This document shows, piece by piece, positions 23,117-35,022 of a stretch of DNA of 64,000 bases (position 1 is its first letter; each line of letters starts with the position of its first letter). The notes under the pieces are model-generated. The model was not told where the DNA came from. It made no database searches and was given only the letters and a program-made list of their open reading frames with translations. The position numbers were made by a program, and so were the translations under genes. The DNA comes from Ovis canadensis (Eukaryota > Chordata > Mammalia > Artiodactyla > Bovidae). Location of the stretch: the NCBI RefSeq assembly GCF_042477335.2, contig NC_091255.1, forward strand, positions 34,884,501-34,948,500, in the 5' to 3' direction.

Positions 23117-23296
23117 AGTGTCTCTGTTCACTGAGCCCCTCATCACAACACTCTGAGAAACTACTGCTAAGTATAGTCTGAATTCCCATGTGAGTGGAAA
23201 TCATTTGCCATCCAGACCAAGGCAGTCCTACATGAATATCTCTGCGGCTCTATTTTGAGAAAACAACATGGGAGGAGTGTTGTGTCCAAGTCCAAG
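23117..23296 (+). repeat. Local duplication, likely donor copy
   Basis: Same 180-bp segment as 22373-22552, embedded in ordinary unique flanks (…GCGCTTCT before, TGTCTTCTACCATC after), in the same orientation and 744 bp away. Confidence 0.9.
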
Positions 23297-23439
23297 TGTC
23301 TTCTACCATCACAGGGACATGTTAGTTCCCACTGTGACTAGAGAACCTGCAGAAGGCCAGAATGACTCCTCACTCTATCTTCATGATGCTGTTTTTCCAG
23401 CTCAAGACACAGCCCCTAAAAATCATGGATGATATTTGG

Positions 23440-24352
23440 GAAAGATGAAAACTTGAATTCGAAAAGATACATGCACCCCCAACATTCATAACAACATGAT
23501 TTACAATAGCCAAAACATGGAAGCAACCTAAATGTCCATCAAGAGATGAATGAACAAACAAGAAGTGGTATAGATGGAGACAATGGGATATGACTGAGTC
23601 ATAAAAAAGAATGAAATACTGCCATTTGCCACAACATGGATGGACCTAGAGATTACCACACTACGTGAATAAGTCAAACACAAATATATGATGTCAGTTA
23701 TATGTGGAATCTAAAAAAATGATATGAATGAACTTATTTACAAAACAGAAATTGACTCACATACATAGAAAATAAACTTAGGGTTACCAAAGGGGGAAGG
23801 TGGGGGGAAGGGATAATGGAATTTAGGATTAACATACACACTACTATATATAAAATAGATAAACAGGGCTTCACTGGTGGCTCAGTGATAAAGAATCCAC
23901 CTGCCAATGCAGGAGACATGGGTTTGATCCCTGGTCCAGGATGATCCCACATGGCGCGGAATAGCTAAACCCTTGCATCACAAATACTGAGCCTCTGCTC
24001 TAGAGTCCAGGAGCTGTCACTACTGAAGCCCACACTCTCTAGAGCCTGAGCTGCACAACAAGAGAAGCCACTGCAATGAGAAGTCTTGCACCACAAGTAG
24101 AGAGTAGTGCCTGCTCTCCAAAACAAGAGAAAAATTGTCACAGCAACAAAGACCCAGAACAGCCAAAAATAATAAATAATTAATTTAGAAAAATAAGGAC
24201 CTTCCATAAAGCACAGTGAACTATATACAGTTTCTTGCAATAACCAATGATGGAAAAGAAGTTTGAAAAAGGATGCATCCAATCTATCTATATAACTTGT
24301 CACTTTGCTGTATACCTGAAGCTAGCACAACATGGTAAACCAACTATACTTC
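23440..24352 (+). mobile_element. L1 3' end with nested SINE
   Basis: Ruminant L1 ORF2 3' end and 3' UTR in two parts, 23440-23867 (AATAGCCAAAACATGGAAGC, CAACATGGATGGACCTAGAG, TATGTGGAATCTAAAAAAAT) and about 24187-24352 (TATACCTGAAGCTAGCACAA, ACCAACTATACTTCGATTTT). A CHR-type SINE at 23868-24186 separates them. Confidence 0.88.
23868..24186 (+). mobile_element. CHR-type SINE nested in L1
   Basis: Full-length copy starting GGGCTTCACTGGTGGCTCAG, with GGTTTGATCCCTGGTCCAGG (B-box) and ending GACCCAGAACAGCCAAAAAT. Confidence 0.85.
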
Positions 24353-25099
24353 GATTTTTTTAAAAAACCCTGGATGCACTTCAGCGCTTCAACAAGATCC
24401 TTTTTCTGTGATGCAACCTCTCAGGTTAATGTGATCCCTTTGCCATCACCCACACTGATGACTGTTCTTTGTACTTCGTTTTCTCTTACGCCACACCCCT
24501 ACCCACAATGCTGTCCTTGGGTCCAATGCCACTGAAATCCATAGTTGTGATGACCCTTTGGGGTCCCTCTAAAGCAAAAGTGTCCCTTTGTCTCTTGATG
24601 CTTAATTCTGCTGCCAACACCCATACGTTCTCTCTCTAGATTTATCTTGGGCTTGTCGTCTTCCTCCTTGTTCAAACTCTCTCTACCCCTGCAGCAGTGA
24701 GTTATTCACATGATCCTCAACTTCACTACATTCATGCCATATATGAAATCACGACAAAGAGATGTTATTCAGGTAGGCAAAAATATAGGCTTTCAGGCAC
24801 AGTTTAAAAGAACAATAACAACAAATCCAGACCTTACAAATACTGAACATAGCTTCCAAAGCCCTCTTGTATATACTACCCAGGATCAGCATCTCTGGAA
24901 GCTTTGGCTGTCTACAGCAGCTGCAGAAAAGTCCTTCACAGGGGAACGTGGCTCAAAGGATTCAGTGGCTGGTCCAGGTTTACTCAGGTCAGAAGACGGG
25001 AAACCAGATTAGCACCCACATCTTCAGACTCCTCCCCAGGCTCTCCTCATTTCAACCTGGCTTCCTTCCTAGAGTCTCACTGAATACATACCTACCTCC
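24353..25099. other. Intergenic, no gene recognised
   Basis: Unique-looking sequence. The 100- and 130-codon ORFs at 24710-25259 overlap each other, and the longer runs into the next SINE, so neither looks real. Confidence 0.4.
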
Positions 25100-25312
25100 A
25101 TCTGGCTCAGTTGGTAAAGAATCTACCTGCAATGCAGAAGACCCAGGTTTGATCCCTGGGTCAAGAAGATTCCCTGGAGAAAAAATGGCATTCCACTCGA
25201 GTGCTCTGGCCTGGAAAATCTCATGGAAAGAGGAGCCTGGCAGTCCTCTAGTCCTATAGTCTAGCCCATAGTCCATGGGGTCAGAAGAGTCAAACATGAT
25301 TTCATGACTAAA
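25100..25312 (+). mobile_element. Bov-tA SINE
   Basis: CTGGCTCAGTTGGTAAAGAA head, GGTTTGATCCCTGGGTC B-box, CCATGGGGTCAGAAGAGTC tail. Confidence 0.86.
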
Positions 25313-25927
25313 CCACCCATCCATCCTTTAGAGGGGCTGTTTTGTCTAGGCCAGTTTTGCCACTATTTTGACCAACAATCAGTTCCAGAGAGGAAGTTTC
25401 AAATCTAACATCCAGAAAATCCACATTTGGTTCACATGCACATAAAGTGTCTCCCATCTACTGGAATAAAATCCTGCATGATAAGTGTATTTGCGTTACC
25501 ACCTGGCTTCCATACTTCAAGACCTGGTTCTAAAAAATCACATCCACAAAGCCTTTCAGGCTTGCTCTCTTCTCATTTCAATCACTCCTTCACTGTCCTC
25601 CAATGACATTTGGCATTTGGGCTAATTTCACCTTTGCTATCTTGTATTCTCTTGTGAGAATATTTTTCATCTCCCCACCTAGTGATAAGAACCCAACCTG
25701 CCCTCAGGGACTGTGCCCAGAGCACTGCACTAATCACAGATGGTCTGTACATGTTGACTAGGAAATGCTTACCTGACAAAATCTTCTGTAATTAAGCTGA
25801 ATTTTAACAGTGGCCTTAAGGAACAATACGTTAACCCAGAAGAATAATGGCAGGGATTTGGGACATAGGGTACAGCTGGTTAAAAGAGCAAATGTAGCCA
25901 GTTAACTGTGCAAAGCTCCTTCTATCG

Positions 25928-26145
25928 CATTGTTGTTGTTTAGTCACTAAGTTGTGTCAGGCTCTTTTGCTATCTCTTGGACTGTAGACCTTCAGCCTCC
26001 TCTCTCCATGGGATTCTCCGGGCACGAATACTGGAGTGGGTTGCCAATTCCCTCTCCAGGGTACCTTCATGACCCAGGGATCGAACCTATGTCTCCTGCT
26101 TGGCAGGGTGCTTCTTTACCACCAAGTCATCTGGGGAAGGCCTTC
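25928..26145 (-). mobile_element. Bov-tA SINE
   Basis: Reverse copy: TTGTTGTTTAGTCACTAAG, ACTGGAGTGGGTTGCC, GGATCGAACCTATGTCTCC, ending at ATCTGGGGAAGGCC. Confidence 0.86.
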
Positions 26146-26644
26146 TATCCCATTAGATCAACAGTTATCACGGGGGTGGTAACTTTTTCACAGGGTGGAT
26201 AAGGAACCTTAGCTGACCCTAGAGTCCACAAGTTCCATATAACATTGGAGTGTCAGTGAACCAAAATATAGCAACCAGAGGGATCAACCATCAAGCTTGG
26301 TTAATTTGTTCTTTATTTTTGAATAAGGCCACCCCTGGATAAACAGCAATCAATCTTATAAAGTTATACCTTCTAGAAGATCAAATTAGACCTTTCCTTA
26401 ATAAGACTGAGTATGTAATTTGACCTACTGTGCTAGACCCAAGGGAGGACACGATGATCCAGGGAGTATCTGGGGTGCCAAGATGTTGGAAGAATCTGGG
26501 ACTGTTTCCAGCACTAGTGGGCAAGGGTTTAAAGTCTCTAGAGCCCAAAGATACAAGCAGCATCCCTAGAGGAGATGGACAAACACCTTTAATTGGGAAA
26601 ACAGGCCACACCTCCCATCATCCTATGCTGCTTAATATGAGATG

Positions 26645-27092
26645 TCTATATAGTCAAAGCTACAGTTTTTCCAGTAGTCATGTATGGATGTGAGAGTTAG
26701 ACCATAAAGAAGGCTGAGCACCGAAGAATTGATGCTTTCAAATTGTGGTGCTGGAGAAGACTCTGGAGTGTCCCTTGGACTGCATGGAGATCAACCCAGG
26801 CAATCCTAAAGGAAATCAACCCCGATTATTCACTGGAAGGACTGATGCTGAAGCTGAAGCTCCAATACTTTGGCCACCTGATGAGAAGAGCTGACTCACT
26901 GGAAAAGACCCTGACGCTGGGAAAGAATGAAGGCAAAAGGAGAAGGGAGTGGCAGAGGATAAGATAGTTAGAGAGCATCACAGACTCAATGGACATGAAT
27001 TTGAGCAAACTCTGGGAGACAGTGGAGGACAGAGGAGCTTAGCATGCTGCAGTCCATGGGGTTGCAAAGAGTGGGACACAACTTAGCAACTG
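26645..27092 (+). mobile_element. BovB 3' fragment
   Basis: Plus-strand BovB tail starting at AGTCAAAGCTACAGTTTTTC and ending GACACAACTTAGCAACTGC. Encodes the end of the reverse transcriptase ORF with stops (TAG after GAGAGT at 26698). Confidence 0.92.
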
Positions 27093-27616
27093 CACAGCAA
27101 CAAAACAACTATTTAAGACGTAGATTGGTTAGGGTGAGAGGAGAAAGGGGCTGAACCTGGAGGAGACTGGGATTCATGGAGAGGGACATGAATAATTACA
27201 TTAGACCTTGTCAGAATCAGGAGACTCCTTTCCTTTGACAAGGCCCAAGTGTTAAACTATGTGAGACAGTGGACACTGCAGCCCCTCAGAGACCAGTCAA
27301 AAGACTTTTGCCCTCTGGAACAACACACTCAACAACAGCACACAATGTTCAGTATGACTAGGTTTGTTTCAGCCCTCAGCTTATGGGACTAGCCTTCTAC
27401 TCTAAAAACACGAGAAATGAATTCTGCTTTATATCCTGAGATGTAGAATGTCTGTCTTGTGGGGAGGAGACCCAAAGAACGTTGCCTAAAGCCAGGCATC
27501 CGCTTCTAAGGGGTGGGTGTTCTAACTTCTGGGACAGATGATGAACAGAAATGACATCCACGAAAAACTCCATGACCTCCTCGGAAGCAGGTTTAACAGG
27601 TAGATCTGTTCTTTGG

Positions 27617-27956
27617 TTCAGTTCAGTTCAGTTCAGTCGTTCAGTCGTGTCCGACTCTTTGCTACTCCATGAATTGCAGCACGCCAGGCCTCCCTGTCCA
27701 TCACCAACTCCCAGGGTTCACTCAGACTCACGTCCATCGAGTTGGTGATGCCATCCAGCCGTCTCATCCTCTGTCGTCCCCTTCTCCTCCTGCCCCAAAT
27801 CCCTCCCAGCATCAGAGTCTTTTCCAATGAGTCAGCTCTTCGCATGAGGTGGCCAAAGTACTGGAGCTTCAGCTTTAGCATCATTCCTTCCAGAGAAATT
27901 TTAGCGTTGATCTCTTCTGAATGGACTGGTTGGATCTCCTTGCAGTCCAAGCGATA
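27617..27956 (-). mobile_element. BovB 3' fragment
   Basis: Reverse BovB tail: four GTTCA repeats, then GTCGTTCAGTCGTGTCCGAC and an open C-terminal frame, ending near CTCCTTGCAGTCCAAGC. A poly-A run (27993-28010) lies 40 bp further on. Confidence 0.92.
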
Positions 27957-28117
27957 GCAATGATAAACCACAACATGCCATAATTTTAGGGCCAAAAAAA
28001 AAAAAAAAAATCCCAGGCTGCTTTGTAGACCAAATATTCCCAAATTTCTGGAGGTAAGAAACATCAGTAAAGCTCCCCAGGGGATTCCAGTGTGCTCTCA
28101 TGTTAAGAATCCCTGGT

Positions 28118-28252
28118 TAGGGACCTCCCTGGTGGTCCGGTGGTTTAGACTGTGCTTCCACTGCAGGGGACATGGGTTCAATCCCTGGCTGGTGAGTGAA
28201 GATCCTGTATGCCGTGTGGTGTGGCCAAAATATAATTTAAAAAATATATTTT
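28118..28252 (+). mobile_element. CHR-type SINE
   Basis: GGGACCTCCCTGGTGGTCC head, GGTTCAATCCCTGGCTGG B-box, TGTGGTGTGGCCAAAATA end. Confidence 0.84.
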
Positions 28253-28464
28253 TAAAGAATCCCTGGTTAGACAATTGGGGAGCCACCTAGATCTGAGACC
28301 CAGCTGACTTCTCTGGAATTCAGGTGCTCCAGGCAGGTGTAGATACCTGAGTGAAAGTGGCCTTCTGACAGGAAAGAGGAAGAGGGCCCATCGTACCTTG
28401 TAAAGGGTTAGGGCCCAGCTCCTGTTGTTGCAGAGAGGTGAAAAGAATATTAGCTTAAACGCCA

Positions 28465-28560
28465 TGAGACCCGGCTTCTGGTCCTGGCTCTACCATTTAT
28501 TATTTCTGAGACTTTAATAAGTGGCTTAACCTCTTGGCTCTATGAAAATGGACACGACTG
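28465..28560 (+). repeat. MIR-like fragment
   Basis: TTCTGGTCCTGGCTCTACCA, then TTAATAAGTGGCTTAACCTC, the MIR core order. Confidence 0.55.
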
Positions 28561-28877
28561 CCCTCATCACACCTGATAAGAAAACCACCACCATTACAAA
28601 GCTGACAGGTTTTGGCAAGAAATGAGTTTCTGGAGACATTACACAATTTAAGGTAATTTCCCCCAAAGAAATAAAGATAAGGTGAGCTGGTATCATCACA
28701 TGACTCATAAACCTACAATCAATGAATATGTTTTGCTCAAAGGCTATGTTTGCTGTCTATGTGATTTCACAAGGTACTCTTTCCTAAAGATATAAGATCA
28801 AGTGGCATAGTGATTGTTAAAACTTTTCTATGGAGTTTTATTACATCCTGCTTTCATTTTTCAATGCTAACATTAGC

Positions 28878-29103
28878 ATGCATGCTTGTGTGCTTAGTCG
28901 CTGCAGTTGTGTCCGACTCTTTGCAGCCCTATGGACTGTAGCCCGCCAGGCTCCTCTCTCCATGGGATTCTCCGGGCAAGAATACTGGAGTGGTTTGCCA
29001 GCCCTCCTCCAGGGGGTGTTCCCAACCCCAGGATGGAACCCATGCCTCTTATGTCTCCTGCATGACAGGCAGATTCTTTACCACTGAGCCACAGGGGAAG
29101 CCC
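28878..29103 (-). mobile_element. Bov-tA SINE
   Basis: Reverse copy: GCATGCTTGTGTGCTTAGTC to GCCACAGGGGAAGCCC, with the tail and B-box parts intact. Confidence 0.9.
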
Positions 29104-29213
29104 AACATTAACACCATTACACAGAAATGCAAATATGAGGTTATAGAACATAAAAACACTTAAATGAAAACGGTACATTTTTGCCATGTTTGTAATTCTT
29201 TGGTTTACTTATT

Positions 29214-29490
29214 TTAAACAAGCTTTTAACTTTAGAACAGTTTAGATTTATAGAAAAATTGCAGAGGTATTACACAGTCTCATCTATCCCACATTGTTTC
29301 CCATATTAACATCTTACCTGAGAATGGTACATTTGTTATAATTAAAGAACCAACTGATACAGTTACTAATGTCCAGTATCTTATTCAGATTTCCCTAGTG
29401 TTTATCTAGTGCCTTTTCCCATGCCAAGATCCTATCCAGAACACATTACTTTTAGTTGTCATGCCTCTTTAGATTCTGCTAGGCTGTGCA
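29214..29490 (-). repeat. Old L1 3'-UTR fragment
   Basis: Matches the mammalian L1M text read in reverse: TTAGAACAGTTTAGATTTAT, AATGGTACATTTGTTATAAT, TTCAGATTTCCCTAGTG and TTTAGTTGTCATGCCTCTTT. Confidence 0.7.
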
Positions 29491-29794
29491 GTACATTTAA
29501 AAATAACAATCCACAACATAACCACAGAAGGCATGAAGCAAATCAAAACAATGGCCAAGTTCTCATGATACTCACAAAGGACTCAGTCATTTGTTTATCG
29601 GTTCATTAGGGTGAACAGTGTCCAACTTCCTTCATGAGCTCTCAAACTGAGATTCCTGAAATTTTGTTTTAATTGGAGGGGATTGCTTTTTTCACTTATT
29701 GCATATTAAATGAATTTTTATCACATGCTTTCAAATTATTCAACATCTCATAAAATGCATGCAGTAATACCACACTATTATAAGGCACTTCCCT

Positions 29795-29930
29795 TAGTGA
29801 GCAGAAGGCAGGTTTCAGATTCCCAGGCCCACCTCGAGAGACGGCGCTTTGGGAAGATCCAGGATGGGGGCAGAGCTATCTGTATTTTAACTCCCAGGTG
29901 ATTCTGATGTCTCAAGACATTACTAAATAT
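29795..29930 (+). repeat. MER5-like hAT fragment
   Basis: CAGATTCCCAGGCCCACC, then TATTTTAACTCCCAGGTG and ATTCTGATGTC, resembling MER5. The middle is unusual (CTCGAGAGACGGCGC). Confidence 0.4.
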
Positions 29931-29943
29931 AAAAGTCACCTTA

Positions 29944-30255
29944 GGACATCCCTGGTGGTCCAGTGGTTAAGAATCTGCCTGCCGATGCAGGGGACATGGG
30001 TTTGATTCCTGATCCAGGAGGATCCCACATGCCTTGGAACAACTATGCCTGTGAGTCACAATTAATGAGCCCAAGTGCTGCAATTATTGAAGCCCATGTG
30101 CCTATAGCCTGTTGTCTGCAACAAGGAAAGCCACCACAATGAGAAGCCCACGTATGGCAAAGAAGAGTAGCCTCCATACACTGATGCTAGAGAAAACCCA
30201 CGCACGGCAACAAAGACCAAGAGCAGCCAAATATATAAATTTTTTTAAATAAATA
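29944..30255 (+). mobile_element. CHR-type SINE, full length
   Basis: GACATCCCTGGTGGTCCAG head, GGTTTGATTCCTGATCCAGG B-box, end GACCAAGAGCAGCCAAATAT followed by A/T tail. Confidence 0.86.
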
Positions 30256-30521
30256 ATATATAAAAGTCACCTTAACCCTGAGGAACAAGGCTTTCAATTT
30301 AAATTCAGTATCCAAGTAACATAATCAGCCTGGATGCTAAAATTCACACTTGAGAGAATGAATGATTCAGTGAACATATGCCAAGACACGCAAGTATATA
30401 GGCATCCTTAACCTACATGCAGGAAGTGCTCCTAAATTTTATTTTTAGATTAGCTATTGAAACCAGAAATATATTTATGTACCCCTGGAACATTGTCATG
30501 ACCATTGGGTAAGTTTTCTTG

Positions 30522-30739
30522 TGCCGTGCTGTGCTTAGTCACTGTCATGTCCGACTTTTGCTACCCCCATGGGCTATAGCTCGCCAGGTTCCTCTGTCCA
30601 TGAGAATTCTCCAGGCAAAAATACTGGAGTGGGTTGCCATGCCCTCTTCCAGGGGACCTTCCCAACCCAGGGATCTTACTCAGGTCTCCTGCACTGCAGG
30701 GAGATTCTTTACCAGCTGAAAGCTACCAGGGAAGCCCAA
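30522..30739 (-). mobile_element. Bov-tA SINE
   Basis: Reverse copy: GTGCCGTGCTGTGCTTAGTC to ACCAGGGAAGCCC. Confidence 0.87.
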
Positions 30740-30859
30740 GTTTTCTTAATAACCACCAAAATGTATTTTTCCCATAACACAACTACATTTTAAAGTACTT
30801 TCTAAAAAAGTTTAAAAAAATAAAAAAATACAGGTGCTTTCCAGCATTGAGAACCACTG

Positions 30860-30985
30860 GTAAAGCATAGGCTTAGAGACAGCCCTACACTCTTCCACTT
30901 AGTAGCTCTGCATACCTGGGAAAATGACTTCAGCTTTGTACCTCAGTGTTCTCACCTGTAAAATGGGATAATATTAGTTGTGATA
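30860..30985 (+). repeat. MIR-like fragment
   Basis: CCACTTAGTAGCTCTGCATA, GGGAAAATGACTTCAG, TCTCACCTGTAAAATGGGAT: MIR core and 3' end. Confidence 0.6.
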
Positions 30986-31007
30986 CACAGCCTCAGTAGT
31001 TGTGATG

Positions 31008-31122
31008 CATGGGCTTAGTTGCTTTGCAGCATATGGGATCTTAGTTCCCTGACCAGGGATTAAATCCACATTTCTTGCATTGCAAGGAGGATTCTTAATC
31101 ACTGGACCTTCAGGGATGTTCC
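31008..31122 (-). mobile_element. CHR-type SINE
   Basis: Reverse copy: ATATGGGATCTTAGTTCCC, CTGACCAGGGATTAAATC, TAATCACTGGACCTTCAGG. Confidence 0.82.
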
Positions 31123-31257
31123 AAATGGGATAAATTAGTAAATACATAGGATTCTTGTGAGACCTGTGAGATAATGCACAGAAAGCTCTTAGCATATACC
31201 AGGCTCTGGAATGTGTACAATGGCAGTTAACTCTGCAGCAACTGCTGGTGCAAACAA

Positions 31258-31470
31258 GGAGAGGAGAGATGGTGCAGTGGTAAAGAATCCGCCTGCCAAC
31301 ACAGGAGATGTAAGAGACATGGGTTTAATTCCTGGGTTGGAAAAATCCCCTCAAGTAGGAAATGACAACCCACTCCAGTATTCTTACCTGCAAAATTCCA
31401 TGGACAGAGGAGCCTGGTGGGTTACACAGTCCATGGGGTCACAAGGAGTCGGACATGACTGAGTACACAC
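31258..31470 (+). mobile_element. Bov-tA SINE
   Basis: GGTGCAGTGGTAAAGAATCC head, an eight-base insertion-like GTAAGAGACATG before the B-box, tail GTCGGACATGACTGAGTAC. Confidence 0.86.
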
Positions 31471-32104
31471 ACCCACAGGCAAGAGTTGAAAGAAAGGGGT
31501 AGAAGGAAAGACTGCTTGTGTGAGGATTTTCAAAGGGTAATCACAGTAGATGGGGAAATCTCAAAAGGCACCGCACCAAGAGGTATGTTTACGTGTTAAG
31601 GCGTCCTCTCCCAGCTTGGGGATGAAGAGGCAGTGTCCTCAATGGGCGTCAGGTGGCGCCACAAGCCTACAAACCAGAGTCCAGCTTTGTGCGGGAAAGC
31701 AGATGAGAAGAAATGAAAAAGTGAAATCTCAGAGCCCTTGTCAATCTGACACAGCTGCCACTCTGAATAGTGGCAGTGTCTTAAGTCAGGGGTTTACATT
31801 TCAATAAACCCATAAAATTCAATATAAGACCATTCCCCTCATCTAGATTCTTCTTAATTATTTCTATACCAAGAGATATGTTGAAACATGCATACTCTAT
31901 GTGTATTACTTAATATAAAAATAATATCATAACCAGCATCCCAAAGTAAGACAAGCTGTTTCTATAGGCAAGTACGGCAGTGAAACAACATCCCTGGTGG
32001 GGAAAAGAAAAGAGGAAAATGTGATGAACATTCGTGACAACTGTGGTGGAGATGAGTGACCCAGTATCATCCACCCCTCTTAAGAGTCCCAGAGGTTGAG
32101 ATTT

Positions 32105-32216
32105 CTCTGGTAGTCCACCAGTTAAGAATCTCCTTTCCAGTACAGAGGGCACGGGTTTGATCCCTGGTCAGGGAACTAAGATCCCATATGCCGCATGGTA
32201 CGGCCAAAATAAAAAG
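32105..32216 (+). mobile_element. CHR-type SINE
   Basis: GATTTCTCTGGTAGTCCACC head, GGTTTGATCCCTGGTCAGGG B-box, TACGGCCAAAATAAAAAG end. Confidence 0.82.
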
Positions 32217-32591
32217 AAGAAGAGTACAATTCCCAGTTCTCTTTGAGCTGGTGTGGATGCGTAGCTAAGCCCTGACCTTTGCGACATGAATGGAAAGAGA
32301 AGTTTGTAGCAAATTCCCTTGAGAGACAGATGGCAGGCATCTTCCTCCATTCTCTGCCTACAGCACGGTTTTGATGCCAGCTGCTCCACCTTATACCTGA
32401 AGGCAGGAGCTTCACCCTAGAGACAATCCCAGAAGACTGTGAGGGCTCTTTAGGAACCCTGAATTGCCTACCTCTGGCCTTTTATGTGAGAGAAAACAAA
32501 ACAAAACTTAAATCATGAGTAAGCCATTGTTATTTTGGGTCATAGCCAAACATCATCCAACTGACATTTCATGTAAGAGCCCTGGCTTTGT

Positions 32592-32720
32592 TTTTTATTT
32601 TTTGGCCACAGCACACAGCATGTGGGATCTCAGTTCCCTGACCAGGTACCAAACCTGTGCCTCTTGCCTCTAACATTGGAAGCACAGAGTCTTAACCACT
32701 GGACCACCAGGGATATCCCT
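32592..32720 (-). mobile_element. CHR-type SINE
   Basis: Reverse copy: TTTTTGGCCACAGCACACAG, GGGATCTCAGTTCCCTGACC, TAACCACTGGACCACCAGGG. Confidence 0.84.
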
Positions 32721-32785
32721 CTGGCTTTGTTTTTAAAGAATAACTTTTGTATTTTAAAAATATTTGGATAAAGAAAATGGAAGAT

Positions 32786-32937
32786 AAGGGACTTCCCTGG
32801 TGCTCCAGTGGCTAAGACTCTGTGCTCCCAGTGCAGAGGTCCCCGGGTTCAATCCCTGGTCAAGAAACTAGATCCCACATGTGGAAACTAAAGATCCTGC
32901 CTGCTGCAACTAAGACCTGATGCAATCAAAAAAAAGA
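32786..32937 (+). mobile_element. CHR-type SINE
   Basis: GGGACTTCCCTGGTGCTCC head, GGTTCAATCCCTGGTCAAG B-box, CAACTAAGACCTGATGC end. Confidence 0.85.
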
Positions 32938-33389
32938 AAGAGAAGTAGAGAAGATGGTGACAGAGGTGCAAAGACAACTTTCAAACTTACAAGACTGACG
33001 AGCATCATAAGGAGAAGGGGGAAATGTCAACAATAATACAGTAAAAATACTGCTAATTTGAGTCTTCTTTCAGTGCAGTCTGAGAAGAGGGAAAGTCCAG
33101 AGTGGGAGGATTAAAGATCTACAAAACTCCTGCTGTTGACACAAGCTGGGCTCTCCCACTAACTCTGAATTACTCATCAAACTAGTAACCAGTGGGGTGT
33201 CTTCAAGGTCACTGGTTTCTGAGATGAGAAAGTTAACAAGTAGAGGTGAAGTTTAAGGTATTAATCATTCAATATTGAGTCACCATGGACAGACACTCTT
33301 CCAACAAGTAGTTCATTTTTATATTTACTGAACTTTCTGGGATGGTAGTAAGGACTGTGAGATAATACATTATAATTATGTATTTCACG

Positions 33390-33595
33390 AGTGTGTGTAC
33401 TCAGGCATGCCTGACTCTCTGCAACCCCATGGGCTGTAGCTCGCCAGGCTCCTCTGTCCATGGGATTCTCCAGGCAAGAATACTGGAGTGGGTTGCCATT
33501 TCCTCCTCCAGGGGATCTTCCCAACCCAGGGATTGCACCCGGTTCTGCATTGGCAGGCAGATTCTTTATCACTGCAACACCTGGGAAGCTCACTT
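33390..33595 (-). mobile_element. Bov-tA SINE
   Basis: Reverse copy: GTGTGTGTACTCAGGCATGC, ACTGGAGTGGGTTGCC, ending AACACCTGGGAAGC. Confidence 0.88.
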
Positions 33596-34106
33596 ACATA
33601 TTTAGTAGTAGTCTTTTCCTCTGGGAAAAGGAATGCTTTGATAGTAAAGACCAGAGGTCCATTAAATGGGAAAATCACAGATAGGTTCCTCCCAGAACAA
33701 CAAATGAGGCCCAGCAGTAAACCAGGCCCTTAACCGTGCCTCTAGTTTAGAGATATCCTTTGCTCGACATTGGTTGTTAGCAATATATAGACAACTATAG
33801 CTGTTTGTGCTCTTTTTCATTTGCTTTTGAACTTCTATCTTTGGGTACTTATAATTGGTTTAAAAATAAAGTTCTGTGGCTGAGATTTTTTTCAATTTCT
33901 TAAATAGAAGTCCTTCGAACTGCCTTGGATCCAAAACAATCTGTAGCCTGTCTGTTCTGCTTTTCCTGGGTACTCCAACAAGAATATCTATATTGAAGTC
34001 CTCAAGACCACTCTCAGATTTGATGATTTGCTAGCAGGACTCACCAAACTCAGGAAGCAGGTTTATTACAGTAAAAGGATGCAGATTAAAATTAGCAAGA
34101 GACGGG

Positions 34107-34216
34107 CTTCCCTGGTGGTCCAGAGGTTAAGACTCCGTGTTTTAACTGCAAGGAGCAAAAAGTTCTATCCCTAGTCAGGAAGTTCCACATGCCATGAGAG
34201 AAAGAAAGAAAAGAAA
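34107..34216 (+). mobile_element. CHR-type SINE, diverged
   Basis: GGCTTCCCTGGTGGTCCAG head; B-box degraded to GTTCTATCCCTAGTCAGG; ends in an AAAGAAA-rich tail. Confidence 0.8.
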
Positions 34217-34904
34217 AATCAAATTTGAAAGAAAAAATAATTAGCAAAGAGAAAAGGTGCATAGGGTGGAATTCAGGATAGACCAGACACAAACTTCTGG
34301 TTTTGCCTTTTCCGGGCAATCACATAATCAGTGTATAATTCTCCCAGCAACAATATATGACAACACATACATGGTGTTGCCAACCAAGGAAGCTCAAGCC
34401 TTGCAGTTCAGGATTTCTGCTGGGGGTCAGTCATGGAAGCATGGAGTGCCAGTGTGACTGACCTTAGCTCTTCAGTCTTTGGCCCAGATGCAGTGTGGCC
34501 CAAGCCCATAGGATACAAAAGCAGGTGTTCAGGATGCATCACATTGTTAACAGAAACTATCTGGTATGGCCCAAGGCCTCAGATATACAAATTCTCTTAG
34601 CAGGCAAGATATCCCAAGGGCTCAAAGGTTATCCCCCAAGAGCTTGTTAAGGGCCAGCCCTGGAAATCTTGGGAATGGGCAGAGTTTGTGCAGCCTAGAC
34701 CATTGAGTTCTCTCTCTCTTTTTATAACAAAGCCATAAAAAGTAGTAATAATAACCGCAACACCTTTATGATAAAGAATCATTACGTGAGCTAGCCTCTA
34801 AAGACCTTGGGAAGAGTCCAACCAAACCATTTTTTTAAAGATTTTTTGATGTGTACTATTTATAAAGTCTTTATTGAATTTGTTATAATGTTGCTTCTTT
34901 TTAT

Positions 34905-35022
34905 ATTTTGGTTTTTAGGCCAAGAGGCATTGTAGGATCTTAACTCCCAGACCAGGGATTGAACCCACACCCCCTGCATTGGAAGGCAAAGTCTTAACCA
35001 CCAGATTGCCAGGGAAGTCTCA
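34905..35022 (-). mobile_element. CHR-type SINE
   Basis: Reverse copy: GGCCAAGAGGCATTGTAGG, GGGATTGAACCCACACCCC, TTAACCACCAGATTGCC. Confidence 0.82.

Noticed and set aside
23868-23945. tRNA-like heads with B-box sequence considered as tRNA genes
   Set aside because: They are SINE heads followed by SINE bodies and A-rich tails; no intact cloverleaf or anticodon arm was evident.
21899-33595. Regularly repeated short segments that could suggest a CRISPR-like or satellite array
   Set aside because: They are dispersed tRNA-derived SINEs in both orientations with irregular spacing, in a vertebrate genome.
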